DNA of 64,000 bases from Mycolicibacterium novocastrense (GCF_001570485.1 NZ_BCTA01000052.1:124001-188000); one strand, 5' to 3'. Counted from the stretch's first letter, positions 41,276-50,395 are shown. Notes: a model not told the origin generated them from the letters alone. Numbers and translations are program-made.

Positions 41276-42748
41276 GTGACACACGAATCACGCATGCTCA
41301 TCGACGGCAAGCTCGTCGAATCCGAAACGGGCCGGCAGTTCGACAACATCAACCCCGCGACCGAGGAGGTTCTCGGGGGCACCGCCGACGGCACCCGTGC
41401 CGACATGGAACGGGCGGTGGCGGCCGCCCGCCACGCCTTCGACCACAGCGACTGGTCGCGAGACGGTGAAGCCCGGGCCGCAGGACTGCGTCAACTGCAG
41501 GCGGCGCTGGAGGCCGAGCGCGAGGAGATCCGCGGAGAGCTCATCGCAGAGGCGGGCTGCCCACTGCTGAGCACCTTCGGACCGCAGCTCGACGTTCCAC
41601 TCAGAGAGGCCTTGAGTTGGCCGGCCGATATGATCGCCGAGTTCCCCTGGAAGCGAACGCTTCCCGACAAAGACGCCTTCGGCATGGGCACCCTCGCCGC
41701 ACGTGAGGTCTGGAAGGAACCCGTCGGGGTGGTCGGCGTCGTCACGCCCTGGAACTTCCCAATCGAGATCATCCTCAACAAGATCGGGCCGATCCTGGCG
41801 ATGGGCAACACGATGGTGCTCAAGCCGGCTCCCGATACGCCCTGGAACGCCACCCGTATCGGCCGGATCATCGCCGAGCAGACCGACATTCCGCCGGGAG
41901 TGATCAACATCGTCACCTCGTCGGACCATCTGGTCGGCGAAGTGCTCTCGACCTCTCCCCTCGTCGACATGGTGGCCTTCACCGGGTCGACGGTGACGGG
42001 GCGACGCATCATGAAGGCGGCCGCCGACACCGTCAAGCCCACATTCCTCGAACTCGGCGGCAAGTCGGTGTATCTGGTGCTCGACGACGACGGCGACATC
42101 AGCGCAACAGTGGGCGGCAGCGCGTTCATCTCCATGCACGCCGGGCAGGGCTGTGCCATGCCGACCCGCCTGCTGGTGCCCAACAGTCGCTACGCCGAGG
42201 CGGTCGAAATCGTCAAGGTCGCGATGGAGAAGAACAAGTACGGTGACCCCACCGACCCCTCCGTGCTGCAAGGCCCCCAGGTATCGAAACGCCAGCAGGA
42301 CAGGGTGATGGGCTATATCGAGAAGGGCAAGCAGGAAGGGGCACGGGTCGTCACCGGCGGCAACATTCCGGCACACCTCGAGAAGGGGTTCTTCGTCGAG
42401 CCAACTGTTTTCGCCGACGTCGACAACCGGATGACGATCGCCCAAGAGGAGATCTTCGGCCCGGTGCTGTCGGTCATCGGATTCGACGACGACGACGATG
42501 CGGTGCGGATCGCCAACGACTCCATCTACGGATTGTCGGGGGTGGTGTTCGCCAACGACTTGGACCGTGCCAAGTCCGTAGCCGGCCGGATCCGTACCGG
42601 GACCCTCGGAATCAACGGCGGTCTCTGGTACGGCGCGGACGCCCCGTTCGGCGGTTACAAGCAATCCGGTGTCGGACGGCAGTGCGGCATCGAAGGCCTC
42701 GAAATCTTCACCGAAACCAAAACTGTCGGCTGGCCGAAGGAGTCGTAG
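41276..42748 (+). CDS. Aldehyde dehydrogenase
   Basis: 490 residues from GTG 41276 (AAGGA upstream). VTPWNFPIEIILNKIGPIL, FTGSTVTGRRIM, catalytic base in FLELGGKSVYLVLDD, catalytic Cys in HAGQGCAMPTRLL, EEIFGPVLSVIGF. NAD(P)-dependent oxidation of an aldehyde to acid. Immediately precedes the alcohol dehydrogenase with no gap (TAG then ATG), so the ADH product could be passed on directly. Confidence 0.93.
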   Translation: MTHESRMLIDGKLVESETGRQFDNINPATEEVLGGTADGTRADMERAVAAARHAFDHSDWSRDGEARAAGLRQLQAALEAEREEIRGELIAEAGCPLLSTFGPQLDVPLREALSWPADMIAEFPWKRTLPDKDAFGMGTLAAREVWKEPVGVVGVVTPWNFPIEIILNKIGPILAMGNTMVLKPAPDTPWNATRIGRIIAEQTDIPPGVINIVTSSDHLVGEVLSTSPLVDMVAFTGSTVTGRRIMKAAADTVKPTFLELGGKSVYLVLDDDGDISATVGGSAFISMHAGQGCAMPTRLLVPNSRYAEAVEIVKVAMEKNKYGDPTDPSVLQGPQVSKRQQDRVMGYIEKGKQEGARVVTGGNIPAHLEKGFFVEPTVFADVDNRMTIAQEEIFGPVLSVIGFDDDDDAVRIANDSIYGLSGVVFANDLDRAKSVAGRIRTGTLGINGGLWYGADAPFGGYKQSGVGRQCGIEGLEIFTETKTVGWPKES

Positions 42749-43909
42749 ATGAAGACACGAGCGGCCGTGTTGCGCGGAGTGGGCATCGACTGGGAAGTCA
42801 CCGACGTCGAGCTGGACCCGCCCCGCGCAGGCGAGGTTCTGGTCAAGATGGCGTACGCGGGGATCTGCCATTCCGACGAGCACTTCTACACCGGCGACAG
42901 CGTGCCGAGCCCGGAGATGGAAGAGCTGATGCGCGCGTCCGGCGTGCCGGTGCCCGAATGGTTCCCGATGCTCGGCGGCCACGAGGGATCGGGCGTCGTC
43001 GAAGAGGTCGGCCCTGAGGTGAAGACGCTCAAACCCGGTGACCACGTGGCGATCTCGTTCTTCCCCGCCTGTGGGACCTGCCGTTGGTGCGTGACCGGAC
43101 ACACCTATTTGTGCGACGTCGGCGCCGACATCTACAGCAAGGCGATGACCACCGACGGCACGTGCAGACGCCATGTCGGCGACGAAGACCTGATGGCGAT
43201 GATGCAGGTCGGCACCTTCTCCGAGTACGTCGTGGCGTCCGAACGCTCGCTGGTGAAGGTCAACGACTGGATCCCGCTGGAGGCTGCGTCCCTCGTATCC
43301 TGCGGCGTCACAACGGGTTTCGGTTCTGGCTCCGTGGCGGCGGGAACCCAACCCGGTGACACCGTCGTGGTGGTGGGAGTGGGGGGCATCGGCATGAACG
43401 CCGTGCAGGGCGCGAGAGTCGCCGGCGCCAAGCACATCGTCGCCGTCGACCCGAACGAGTTCAAACGCGAGATCGCGCCCACCTTCGGGGCGACGCATAC
43501 CGCCGTCGATGCCGGCGCGGCGCTGGAACTGGTCAAGGAGATCACCTGGGGTGTGATGGCCGACCGTGTCGTGCTGACACCGGGTGTGGTGCCGGTCGAC
43601 CTCGTGATGGTGGCGCTGATGCTGCTGCGCAAGGGCGGCACCTGTGTGCTCACCGGCATGGCGAAGGTCAGCGACCTGATGGTTCCGCTGAGCCTGCCAG
43701 ACATGGTGAGTTCGTGTAAGACCCTCAAAGGGGTCCTCTACGGCGAGATGAATCCCCGCGAAGCCATGCCCAGACTGCTGTCGATGTATGAGGCCGGCAC
43801 TCTCAAGCTCGACGAATTGGTCACGCAGAAGTACAAGCTCGACGACATCAACGAGGCGATGAAGGATCTGCGATCCGGAAGCAACATCCGCGGCGTCATC
43901 GCTTTCTGA
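42749..43909 (+). CDS. Zinc alcohol dehydrogenase, NDMA-dependent/mycofactocin-associated type
   Basis: 386 residues. Catalytic-zinc ligands in GICHSDEH and GGHEGSG, structural-zinc cysteines in CGTCRWCVTGHTYLC, and Rossmann motif GVGGIGMNAVQGA. The insert with YSKAMTTDGTCRRHVGDEDL fits the NDMA-dependent Rxyl_3153-like group, whose tightly bound NAD is recycled in vivo by mycofactocin. It would oxidise a primary alcohol. Last gene of the catabolic island; a 203-base gap follows. Confidence 0.88.
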   Translation: MKTRAAVLRGVGIDWEVTDVELDPPRAGEVLVKMAYAGICHSDEHFYTGDSVPSPEMEELMRASGVPVPEWFPMLGGHEGSGVVEEVGPEVKTLKPGDHVAISFFPACGTCRWCVTGHTYLCDVGADIYSKAMTTDGTCRRHVGDEDLMAMMQVGTFSEYVVASERSLVKVNDWIPLEAASLVSCGVTTGFGSGSVAAGTQPGDTVVVVGVGGIGMNAVQGARVAGAKHIVAVDPNEFKREIAPTFGATHTAVDAGAALELVKEITWGVMADRVVLTPGVVPVDLVMVALMLLRKGGTCVLTGMAKVSDLMVPLSLPDMVSSCKTLKGVLYGEMNPREAMPRLLSMYEAGTLKLDELVTQKYKLDDINEAMKDLRSGSNIRGVIAF

Positions 43910-44022
43910 ACGAGCGGTGCGGCGTCTTTTCAAGACAACGCCGGGCCAGTGCAGGGTAGAGTCGCTTTCATCAGGGGCTGAGCCCACGCCCTCCCAATGA
44001 TGTGCCTGTCTGCAGGGGTGTG

Positions 44023-44109
44023 ATGCTTTCCAGTTCCGACGTCGCTTTGCACGGTGACGACCCGAACGCGACCGCTCGTTTCGCGTCAATGCATCGTCAG
44101 CGCGGCTGA
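44023..44109 (+). CDS. Possible 28-residue small ORF upstream of the phosphatase
   Basis: ATG 44023 (AGGGG 6 bases upstream) opens 28 codons (MLSSSDVALHGDDPNATARF... ) ending 3 bases before the phosphatase ATG. It may be a translated leader coupling into the operon, or chance. The rest of the 43,910-44,112 gap shows a small GTCTT-TTC-AAGAC hairpin near 43,924-43,936 and no definite promoter. Confidence 0.25.
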   Translation: MLSSSDVALHGDDPNATARFASMHRQRG

Positions 44110-44112
44110 CCG

Positions 44113-45768
44113 ATGAGCAGCGACGGGAGCGTGAGAGCCGAGGCGCCCGACGAGGCAGCCGCCTGGCAGTCGGTTCCTCACCCCGTGGTGAAGGTCGACC
44201 GCTCGGGAGTCATCCAGGGTTTGAGTGCGTCCGCGCGCGCCTTGCTGACCGACGCTGAGATCGGCACCAGGCTGGCGGACGCGACGCCGTGGCTGGCGCG
44301 CGCCCACGACCGCTTTCTAAGCGATCAGTCGGCCGACACCGGGAAAGCGTCGACCACCGGGAAGCTCAATGGGCGCGATTTCGAGGCACGCCCCGCGGCG
44401 CTGGCCGGCGGCGAGGTCGCGTGGTGGCTGGTCGAGGACGCCCACCGGTCGCTGTGGGACGTGCAGCAGGAGCTGGCCAGGGAACGGAAACGCGCGGCAC
44501 TTCTCGATGACGTCTCGGCGGTGTTGATGGCGTCGCTGAACCTCGAGCGCTGTATGGAGGCGACGGCGCAGATGGCGGACCGCCATCTGGCGGACGCGGC
44601 GGTGGTCGTCGCGCCTGTCAGAGGTGCGCGGATGCCCGTGGTCTGCAGCGGACCCGATGGTGCCGCCGAACACCGCAGCGTGGATGCCGACCCGGCCGAG
44701 GTGTCGGGCCTGGGCGAGGCGCTTCGCGGGTTCCCGCCGGTGCCATCCCGCTGGATCGATCCCGCCTCGGTGCCGGACTGGTTGATTCCCTCGCATTTCG
44801 TCGGGCAGGTGGGGTCGGTCCTCATCACGCCGCTGCCCGGGCACGGCGTTCCCGCGGGCGCGCTGGTGCTGCTACGCCGCGACACTCACACGGTGTTCAC
44901 CGAGAGCGAGGAAAGATTCGCCCGGCTGTTCGCGACCCGTGCGGGTGCGGCGCTCTCCGCGGCGCGGCTGTATGCCGAACAGTCGGCGATCACACGCACC
45001 CTGATGCGCGACCTGATGCCGCCTCAATTGGGACCGAACGGGGATTTCGAGCTTGCCGGCGGCTACCGTGCGTCAGCCGACCATGAGTTTGTCGGTGGCG
45101 ACTTCTATGACGTCCATCCCGCCGCGGACCCTGATGGCGAGACGCTTGTCGTCCTCGGTGACGTCTGCGGCAAGGGTCTGGAGGCCGCGGTACTCAGCGG
45201 CAAGATCCGCAACACGCTGCAAGCGCTGGCGCCGCTCGCCGACCAGCACGAAGCGGTGCTCAAGCTGCTCAACAGCGCGCTGTTGACCCCCGACAACAGC
45301 CGTTTCGCCACGATGGTGCTCGCCTCCGTCGCGCGCCGCGAGGGTCAGTTGAGGCTGCGGCTGACCTGTGCCGGGCACCCGCCCCCGCTGATCGTGCGTA
45401 ACGACGGGACAGTGGAGCAGGCAGACACCCGCGGCATGTTGGTCGGCGCCCTGCCGCAGTTCAAAGCGAGGTCGACCGAGGTTTCGCTCGCACCGGGTGA
45501 GACGTGCCTGCTCTACACAGACGGCCTGTCCGAGGCCCGCGGCGGCCCACTCGGTCAGGAGGCCTTCGGCGACGAGCGCCTGATCGGCGCGCTGGCGCAA
45601 TGCGCAGAACTGCCCGCCGAGGCAGTTGTCGAGCGGATGATGATGCTCGCGTCGGAGTGGGTAACCGGTCGGGAACACGACGACATGGCCGTCGTGGCCA
45701 TCACGGCGCCGCGCCGGACACATCTCAGCGCGGTCGACGGCCACACCGCAGGCAGGTACATAGCGTGA
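44113..45768 (+). CDS. SpoIIE/PP2C-family serine phosphatase with PAS-like and GAF domains
   Basis: 551 residues. An N-terminal PAS-like segment (residues ~18-110: HPVVKVDRSGVIQGLSASA), a short coiled linker (LWDVQQELARERKRAALLDD), a GAF-like domain (~140-290), then a PP2C/SpoIIE domain (~305-540). Metal-binding motifs are intact: GGDFYDV near 328, LGDVCGKGLEAA, LLYTDGLSEARG near 466 and DDMAVVAI near 528. Such enzymes dephosphorylate STAS anti-sigma antagonists. It heads an operon with a B12-binding protein (GTGA overlap) and a STAS protein, so the STAS protein is the likely substrate. Cytosolic; no membrane segments. Confidence 0.92.
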   Translation: MSSDGSVRAEAPDEAAAWQSVPHPVVKVDRSGVIQGLSASARALLTDAEIGTRLADATPWLARAHDRFLSDQSADTGKASTTGKLNGRDFEARPAALAGGEVAWWLVEDAHRSLWDVQQELARERKRAALLDDVSAVLMASLNLERCMEATAQMADRHLADAAVVVAPVRGARMPVVCSGPDGAAEHRSVDADPAEVSGLGEALRGFPPVPSRWIDPASVPDWLIPSHFVGQVGSVLITPLPGHGVPAGALVLLRRDTHTVFTESEERFARLFATRAGAALSAARLYAEQSAITRTLMRDLMPPQLGPNGDFELAGGYRASADHEFVGGDFYDVHPAADPDGETLVVLGDVCGKGLEAAVLSGKIRNTLQALAPLADQHEAVLKLLNSALLTPDNSRFATMVLASVARREGQLRLRLTCAGHPPPLIVRNDGTVEQADTRGMLVGALPQFKARSTEVSLAPGETCLLYTDGLSEARGGPLGQEAFGDERLIGALAQCAELPAEAVVERMMMLASEWVTGREHDDMAVVAITAPRRTHLSAVDGHTAGRYIA

Positions 45769-46850
45769 GCGGATCGGACATCGGCGCGGGAGTGACCGCG
45801 ACCGATCCCGCATCGGTGCGCGAACGTCTGTGGGAAGCGGCGCTCGACGCCGACGAGCAGGCCGCGGTCACCGCCGTCTTCGCCGCTGTGGACTCGGGCA
45901 TGACGCCCGAGGACGCGCTGCTCGAGGTGATCGCGCCCGTTCAACGCAGGGTCGGGACGGAGTGGGCGACCAACCGGATCACCGTTGCGCAGGAGCACGC
46001 GGCGACGGCGATCAACGATCGCGTCATCGCGGCTTTGTCGCAGCACCCGGCCGCCGGATCCCCCGACGAGGCCGGGCGCGTCACCGTGGCCTGCGTGGAC
46101 GGCGAATGGCACGCGCTACCCGCGCGGCTGCTCGCCGAAGTTCTGCGTCTACGCGGCTGGCGGGTGGACTTCCTCGGTGCGCAGGTGCCGACGCCCCACC
46201 TGGTCGCGCACCTGCATCAGCACGCGCCCGACGCGGTCGCGCTGTCGTGCTCGATCCCGACCCGTCTACCCACAGCGCATGCCGCGATCAGTGCGTGCCA
46301 GGCCGCAGGCGTCTCCGTGCTCGTCGGCGGTGCGGCGTTCGGACCGGACGGCCGGTACGCGCAACTCTTGGGTGCCGACGCGTGGGCACCCGATGCCCGC
46401 GCCGCCGCGCAGTGCCTGCGCGCAGGCGTCGGCCGGCTTCGCCTCACCCCGAACCGGCCCGCCACGGACGAACTGCCGCACCTGGCCGACCAGGAGTACT
46501 CGATGGTCAGCACGGCCAAACCGCAGCTGGTCAAGTTCACCGTCGCCGAGTTGGAAAACCGATTCCCCGCGATGCAGGACTACAGCGAAGCGCAACGCGA
46601 CCACACCACCGAGGACATCGCCCACATCGTCGACTTTCTCGCGACCGCCCTGTACATCGACGACCCCGACCTGTTCACCGGCTTCATCGCGTGGACGGCC
46701 GAGGTGCTCAGTTCCCGCGACGTCCCGGCGACGTCGCTGATCCCCGCACTGGATCTGCTGTCCGCCCAGCTGCAAGACTTTCCACGAGCTCAGCGTCACC
46801 TGGCCGCTGCGCGTACCGCCCTTACCCCCGACACCACACCGACCGCATGA
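45765..46850 (+). CDS. Cobalamin-binding protein with CarH-type Wx9EH motif
   Basis: 361 residues from GTG 45765. A helical cap domain (B12-binding_2) contains Trp67 followed by nine residues and Glu77-His78, the Wx9EH signature that holds adenosylcobalamin in CarH photoreceptors. A Rossmann B12 domain follows with the axial-ligand region DGEWHALP (His116; family DxHxxG), DFLGAQVPTPHLVAHL and LVGGAAFGPDGRY. The C-terminal ~120 residues (EYSMVSTAKPQLVKFTVAEL onward) are helical and unrecognised. There is no MerR DNA-binding domain, so output must be through a protein partner, probably the phosphatase or STAS protein encoded on either side. Confidence 0.85.
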   Translation: MSGSDIGAGVTATDPASVRERLWEAALDADEQAAVTAVFAAVDSGMTPEDALLEVIAPVQRRVGTEWATNRITVAQEHAATAINDRVIAALSQHPAAGSPDEAGRVTVACVDGEWHALPARLLAEVLRLRGWRVDFLGAQVPTPHLVAHLHQHAPDAVALSCSIPTRLPTAHAAISACQAAGVSVLVGGAAFGPDGRYAQLLGADAWAPDARAAAQCLRAGVGRLRLTPNRPATDELPHLADQEYSMVSTAKPQLVKFTVAELENRFPAMQDYSEAQRDHTTEDIAHIVDFLATALYIDDPDLFTGFIAWTAEVLSSRDVPATSLIPALDLLSAQLQDFPRAQRHLAAARTALTPDTTPTA

Positions 46851-47203
46851 AATTCACCCTGAAGACCGACGTCACGATTCCGTCGGCACGCATCCACCTC
46901 GCCGGCGACCTCGACTACGGACATACCGCACCCCTTCTGGATGTCGTCTCCGAGCTGCTGTCCACCGACGCCGGCGTGAAAGAACTGCGCCTCGACTGCA
47001 CCGAGCTGGGGTTCTTCGACTCCACGGGACTGTCGGCTCTGCTGGTGATCCATCGGGAGGCGGCACGCAGCGGTGCCGTGCTGCACCTCGACAACCGGCC
47101 GCCGCAGCTCGACCGCGTCCTGGAGATCACGGGCCTGGTCGACCATTTCACCTCGGGTGAGGCCACCGCACCCCCACACCCTGATGAAATCGAGATCGGT
47201 TGA
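46847..47203 (+). CDS. STAS-domain anti-sigma-factor-antagonist-like protein
   Basis: 118 residues, ATG overlapping the previous stop (ATGA). Single STAS domain: RIHLAGDLDYGHTAPLLDVV, ELRLDCTELGFFDSTGLSAL, VLHLDNRPPQLDRVLEITGL. Ser59 (in DSTGL) occupies the position phosphorylated in SpoIIAA/RsbV. In partner switching the dephosphorylated form sequesters an anti-sigma kinase. No RsbW-like kinase or sigma factor lies in the window, so the target is elsewhere. Confidence 0.9.
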   Translation: MKFTLKTDVTIPSARIHLAGDLDYGHTAPLLDVVSELLSTDAGVKELRLDCTELGFFDSTGLSALLVIHREAARSGAVLHLDNRPPQLDRVLEITGLVDHFTSGEATAPPHPDEIEIG

Positions 47204-47208
47204 CCGAC

Positions 47209-48027
47209 ATGACCGGACGCGTGGCCGCGCTGCAGCGCTACCCGGTGAAATCGATGCTCGGAGAAGTACGCGACCGGGTTCGAATCGGGCCCCTGGGCGT
47301 CGACGGCGACCGCCGGTACGCCCTCATCGACGAAGAGACCGGGCGCGTCGCCACCGCGAAGCACCCGAGGCGGTGGAGCACACTGCTGCAGTGCGCGTCG
47401 ACCACCAGCGAGGACGGTAGCGTCACCGTCACCTTGCCCGACGGGCGCAGCGTGCCGGTCACCGAGGCTGCCGCTCCGCTGTCCGAGCTACTCGGGCGCA
47501 CAGTGCATATCGCCGATGAGCGGGCTGCCGGCGTGGTTCTCGAGCGGTCCGACCCACTGGAGGTGCTCGAACACGGCATCGACGCCGAGTTCGATCCGGT
47601 GCTGCTCGAACTCGGGCAGGGCGCACCCGGCGGCGCGTTCGTCGACCACTCCCCGGTGCATCTGATCACCACGGCCACGCTCGACGCGATCGGTGTGGGC
47701 ATATCCGAGGCACTGCGGTACCGGCCCAACGTCGTCGTCGACGTCGGGTCTGAGCCCTTCGTCGAGAACGAATGGGTGGGAGCCGAGATCGAACTCGGCG
47801 AGGTCACGCTGCGCGTCACCCTCCCCACCCCGCGCTGCGCCGTTCCGACACTCAAACACGGTGCGACCGAGCGACTCCCGGATGCGGTGCGCTACCTGCT
47901 GGAACACAATCGCGTCGAGGTCCCCGGCGGAGGGAAGCTCCCCTGCGCGGGGGTCTACGCCGAAGTTGTCGCCGTCGGCACCGTCAGCGCCGGCGACGAG
48001 GTGCGAGTACGCCCGCTGCAGCGGTGA
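47209..48027 (+). CDS. MOSC-domain protein
   Basis: 272 residues from ATG 47209 (TTG 47200 is in frame three codons earlier). N-terminal beta-barrel (YPVKSMLGE, GDRRYALIDEETGRVATAKH) and C-terminal MOSC domain with the conserved Cys in TPRCAVPTLKHG. MOSC proteins bind molybdenum cofactor or transfer sulfur; mARC-like members reduce N-hydroxylated compounds. Its last 44 bases overlap the 3' end of the convergent lysG-like gene. Confidence 0.87.
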   Translation: MTGRVAALQRYPVKSMLGEVRDRVRIGPLGVDGDRRYALIDEETGRVATAKHPRRWSTLLQCASTTSEDGSVTVTLPDGRSVPVTEAAAPLSELLGRTVHIADERAAGVVLERSDPLEVLEHGIDAEFDPVLLELGQGAPGGAFVDHSPVHLITTATLDAIGVGISEALRYRPNVVVDVGSEPFVENEWVGAEIELGEVTLRVTLPTPRCAVPTLKHGATERLPDAVRYLLEHNRVEVPGGGKLPCAGVYAEVVAVGTVSAGDEVRVRPLQR

Positions 48028-48868
48028 CCGCCTCGGTGACACGACCGACGATCGGGCTGTCCAGCTTCCAGCACTGCCAGAACAGCGGGACATCGAGATG
48101 TGCCCTCGCGATCCGCACAAACGATCCGTCGTCCAACTGCGGCCGGGCCAGCGCCTCGGGGAACATACCCCACCCCAAACCGGCTTCGACCGCGGCGCCG
48201 AAGCCCTCCGCGGTCGGCACGAAATGCTGTGGTCGGGAAATGTCGCGGTGAAACACCCTGCGCACCAACATGTCCTGCAGCGCATCGTCACGATTCCACG
48301 CCAGCGACGGCGCCCGACCGACCGCCGCCGCGGTGAAGCCGTCGGGCAGATACCGGTCGCGGTACTCCGGGCTGGCCACGGGGACATAGCGCATGACCCC
48401 CAGCGGTTGGACCCGGCAACCCGGCACCGGTGCGCGCTCGGTTGTCACCGCACCCATTGCGACACCCTCGCGCAGCAGACGTGACGAGTGGTCCTGGTCC
48501 TCGATGCGGATGTCGAACAGCACGTCGTCCAGGGCGGCGAGCACCTCGGTGAACCACGTGGCCATCGAATCTGCGTTGACCGCGATGGCGATTCGCGGAG
48601 CGGCGCCACCTCCGCCGCCCATCTCCGCGAGGGCCTCGGCCTCCAACAACGCCGTCTGCGCCGCCAGACGTATCAGCGGGATACCGGCTGCGGTTGCGGT
48701 GCAGGGCTTTTCGCGCACGACCAGCACCTGTCCGATCCGCTGTTCGAGCGCCTTGATGCGCTGGCTGACCGCCGACGGCGTGACGTGCAGCCGCGCCGCC
48801 GCCGCGTCGAACGAACCGTGCTCGATCACCGCGGCGAACGCCGCCAACTGCGCAGCATCGACGGTCAC
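47984..48868 (-). CDS. lysG: LysR-type regulator LysG/ArgP
   Basis: 294 residues. N-terminal winged helix: FAAVIEHGSFDAAAARLHVT then PSAVSQRIKALEQRIGQVLV. The effector domain contains AVNADSMATWF and LGVMRYVPVASPEY. It is divergent from a LysE-type exporter, as lysG-lysE are in corynebacteria and mycobacteria, so it should activate the exporter in response to basic amino acids. ATG/GTG start at 48868; the 71-base divergent gap holds a palindrome. Confidence 0.9.
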   Translation of the reverse strand: MTVDAAQLAAFAAVIEHGSFDAAAARLHVTPSAVSQRIKALEQRIGQVLVVREKPCTATAAGIPLIRLAAQTALLEAEALAEMGGGGGAAPRIAIAVNADSMATWFTEVLAALDDVLFDIRIEDQDHSSRLLREGVAMGAVTTERAPVPGCRVQPLGVMRYVPVASPEYRDRYLPDGFTAAAVGRAPSLAWNRDDALQDMLVRRVFHRDISRPQHFVPTAEGFGAAVEAGLGWGMFPEALARPQLDDGSFVRIARAHLDVPLFWQCWKLDSPIVGRVTEAVTAAAGVLAPRRRR

Positions 48869-48869
48869 A

Positions 48870-48882
48870 TTAGCAATGCTAA
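48870..48882. promoter_or_regulatory. TTAGCA-A-TGCTAA palindrome in lysG-lysE gap
   Basis: A perfect 13-base palindrome with a single central base lies directly beside the lysG start and upstream of lysE. LysR proteins bind such T-N11-A type dyads, so this is the likely LysG contact site. Confidence 0.5.
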
Positions 48883-48939
48883 TTCATATGCAGAATATTT
48901 AGCTGTACTGATGCTCGCCACGCTCTTAACGTCGGGGGC

Positions 48940-49539
48940 GTGACGTCTCCGCTGCTGGTGGGTTTCCTGGCCTCGTTCGCCCTGATCGCCGCGATCGGCG
49001 CGCAAAACGCGTTCGTGCTCCGCCAGGGGATTCGGCGTGAGCACGTGCTGGCGGTCGCCGCGGTGTGCACCGTGTCCGACGTCGTGCTGATCGCCGCGGG
49101 CATCGCCGGATTCGGGCTGGTGACCGCCGCACACCCCGGTGCAGTGGAGGTGGCCAGATACGGCGGGGCGGCGTTCCTCGTCGGCTACGGGGTCCTCGCG
49201 GCGCGACGCGCCCTGCGGCCCTCTGCGCTGACCCCCTCCGAGGAGGGGTCGGCGCGCCTGCTCGAGGTGCTCCTCACCTGCCTCGCGCTGACCTGGTTGA
49301 ATCCGCACGTCTATCTCGACACCGTGGTGCTGCTCGGCGCGCTGGCCAACGAACACCGCGACGGACGCTGGCTGTTCGGTGTCGGCGCGGTCACCGCCAG
49401 TGCGGTCTGGTTCTTCAGCCTCGGTTTGGGGGCGCGCAAGCTTGCCCGGTGGTTCGCCACACCGACGACGTGGCGCGTCCTCGACGGGGTGATCGCGGTC
49501 GCGATGGTCGGGCTCGGGCTGTCGTTGGCCTTCGCCTGA
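48940..49539 (+). CDS. lysE: LysE/ArgO-family basic amino-acid exporter
   Basis: 199 residues from GTG 48940, about six hydrophobic segments (LVGFLASFALIAAIGAQNAF, VLAVAAVCTVSDVVLIAAGI, LTCLALTWLNPHVYLDTVVL). The motif GAQNAFVLRQG near residue 17 and LNPHVYLDT are conserved in LysE. It exports lysine/arginine across the cytoplasmic membrane and is paired with the divergent regulator. Confidence 0.92.
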   Translation: MTSPLLVGFLASFALIAAIGAQNAFVLRQGIRREHVLAVAAVCTVSDVVLIAAGIAGFGLVTAAHPGAVEVARYGGAAFLVGYGVLAARRALRPSALTPSEEGSARLLEVLLTCLALTWLNPHVYLDTVVLLGALANEHRDGRWLFGVGAVTASAVWFFSLGLGARKLARWFATPTTWRVLDGVIAVAMVGLGLSLAFA

Positions 49540-49591
49540 CGCAATCGGGTGATGCCGATCCCGCCCAAGCGGGTATGAAGAGGTGGTGACC

Positions 49592-50395
49592 ATGCCTCCC
49601 AGCTCCCGCAAGGCCGTATTCATCACCGGTGCCGCCGCCGGCATCGGCCGCGCCACCGCGCTCACGTTCGCCCGCAATGGATTCGTCGTGGGCGGATACG
49701 ACATCGACGAAGTCGGGCTCAAGTCGCTGGCCGACGACATCGACCGGTTGGGCGGCGTCGCACACACGGGTCACCTCGACGTCACCGACCCCGACGAGAT
49801 GGCCACGCGGGTGGGCGAATTCGCCGCGGCCGCAGGCGATCGGCTCGACGTGATGATCAACAACGCCGGGATTCTGCGGGCCGGACGTTTCGAGGAGATG
49901 GACATCGCCGGCCACCACAAGGAGATCGACATCAACGCCAAGGGTGTCGTCAACGGTCTGTACGCCGCGTTCCCGTACCTGCGCAAGACCCCGAACTCGG
50001 TCGTCGTGAATCTGTCGTCCGCGTCGGCGATCTACGGTCAGGCCGAGCTGGCCAATTACAGCGCCACGAAGTTCTTCGTCCGCGGGATCACCGAGGCGCT
50101 CGACATCGAGTGGAACCGCTACGGCATCCGCGTCATCGCGATGTGGCCGCTGTACGTGCAGACCGCGATGACCCACGACGTCAAAACCGGTACGACGGAA
50201 TCCCTCGGCATCCGGTTGACGGCGCAGGACATCGCCGATGCGATCGTGGAGGCCGTCGAACCGTCGAGGCTTCGGCGCGCCATCCACCAGGTGCACTTCC
50301 CGGTCGGAACGCAGACCAAGGTGATGACGTTGGCGTCGCGGTTCTCACCGGGCTGGCTGACCCGTTACGCCAACAAGAAGTTGTCGCGCTCCTGA
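49592..50395 (+). CDS. Short-chain dehydrogenase/reductase
   Basis: 267 residues from ATG 49592 (AGAGG upstream; tandem GTGs at 49583/49586 are alternatives). GAAAGIGRATALTFARNG, VMINNAGILRAG (classical NNAG), NLSSASAIYG and YSATKFFVRG carry the full catalytic set. The C-terminal extension (RFSPGWLTRYANKKLSRS) after RAIHQVHFPVG is basic and hydrophobic. Substrate unknown. TGATG overlap with the EF-Tu domain-II protein. Confidence 0.88.
   Translation: MPPSSRKAVFITGAAAGIGRATALTFARNGFVVGGYDIDEVGLKSLADDIDRLGGVAHTGHLDVTDPDEMATRVGEFAAAAGDRLDVMINNAGILRAGRFEEMDIAGHHKEIDINAKGVVNGLYAAFPYLRKTPNSVVVNLSSASAIYGQAELANYSATKFFVRGITEALDIEWNRYGIRVIAMWPLYVQTAMTHDVKTGTTESLGIRLTAQDIADAIVEAVEPSRLRRAIHQVHFPVGTQTKVMTLASRFSPGWLTRYANKKLSRS

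Noticed and set aside
43924..43958. SigF-type promoter (GGGTA at 43954) before the phosphatase operon
   Set aside because: No GGTTT-like -35 element at the required distance; a lone GGGTA is too common in this DNA.
41288..44089. 933-codon minus-strand open frame opposite the ALDH and ADH genes
   Set aside because: Low-complexity His/Arg/Asp composition and antisense to two well-supported genes; a high-GC shadow frame.
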